A stretch of 14,517 bases of DNA, from NCBI GenBank assembly GCA_947165105.1, contig CAMUZC010000038.1, positions 1 through 14,517 on the forward strand, given 5' to 3'. A program made the position numbers and the translations under genes. This document shows positions 14,461 to 14,517 of the stretch, piece by piece. The notes beneath the pieces are model-generated. The model was not told the origin of the DNA. It saw nothing but the letters and a program-made list of their open reading frames with translations, and ran no database searches. The DNA comes from an uncultured Lachnospiraceae bacterium (lineage in GTDB: Bacteria; Bacillota_A; Clostridia; TANB77; CAG-508). The stretch's first letter is position 1. Each line of letters opens with the position of its first letter.

Positions 14461-14517
14461 CAAAAAAAATGAAATTGTAGAGATTGCAAGTAGATTTATT
14501 GAAGAAAAAGGGAAGGA

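Overview
The window is an AT-rich, low-GC Gram-positive (Firmicutes) chromosomal segment, most likely from an anaerobic member of the Clostridia. The evidence is gene content: TrmFO, Firmicutes-type S12 with the N-terminal insertion, a ClpE-like unfoldase, a BofC-domain protein and a multi-SH3 NlpC/P60 protein. Strong AGGAGG-type ribosome binding sites, consensus sigma-A promoters and TGA used as a stop codon support this. The species cannot be named from sequence alone.

Left part (1-1764, + strand): the 3' end of trmFO, then a two-gene unit of unknown function with tandem promoters. It encodes a 48-residue acidic peptide followed by a 376-residue lysine-rich coiled-coil protein. Neither is recognised.

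Centre (1805-6656, + strand): a complete str operon, rpsL-rpsG-fusA-tuf. It has its own promoter, a large hairpin at the start of the transcript, a 220-nt foldable spacer between rpsL and rpsG, a second promoter in front of tuf, and a strong intrinsic terminator after tuf. It is detached from rpoBC and from the S10 operon, which often flank it in Firmicutes.

Right-centre (6669-11327, + strand): a secreted NlpC/P60 peptidase with three SH3-like segments, then ComEC (DNA uptake channel), whose reading frame is broken at a run of six A's near the C terminus, then a membrane-anchored BofC-type protein.

Right end (11329-14333, - strand): a Zn-finger Clp ATPase (ClpE-like) followed 37 bp downstream by pgsA (phosphatidylglycerophosphate synthase), probably one transcript. 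The two converging transcription units share a 15-bp bidirectional terminator hairpin. The last 180 bases carry a + strand promoter for a gene beyond the window. No stretch longer than 300 bases lacks a gene; the largest gap is the 280-bp fusA-tuf spacer.

No tRNA, rRNA, CRISPR, insertion sequence or prophage feature was seen. The items most worth a second look are the unknown 48 aa/376 aa operon, the structured rpsL-rpsG spacer, the str leader hairpin and the ComEC frameshift.
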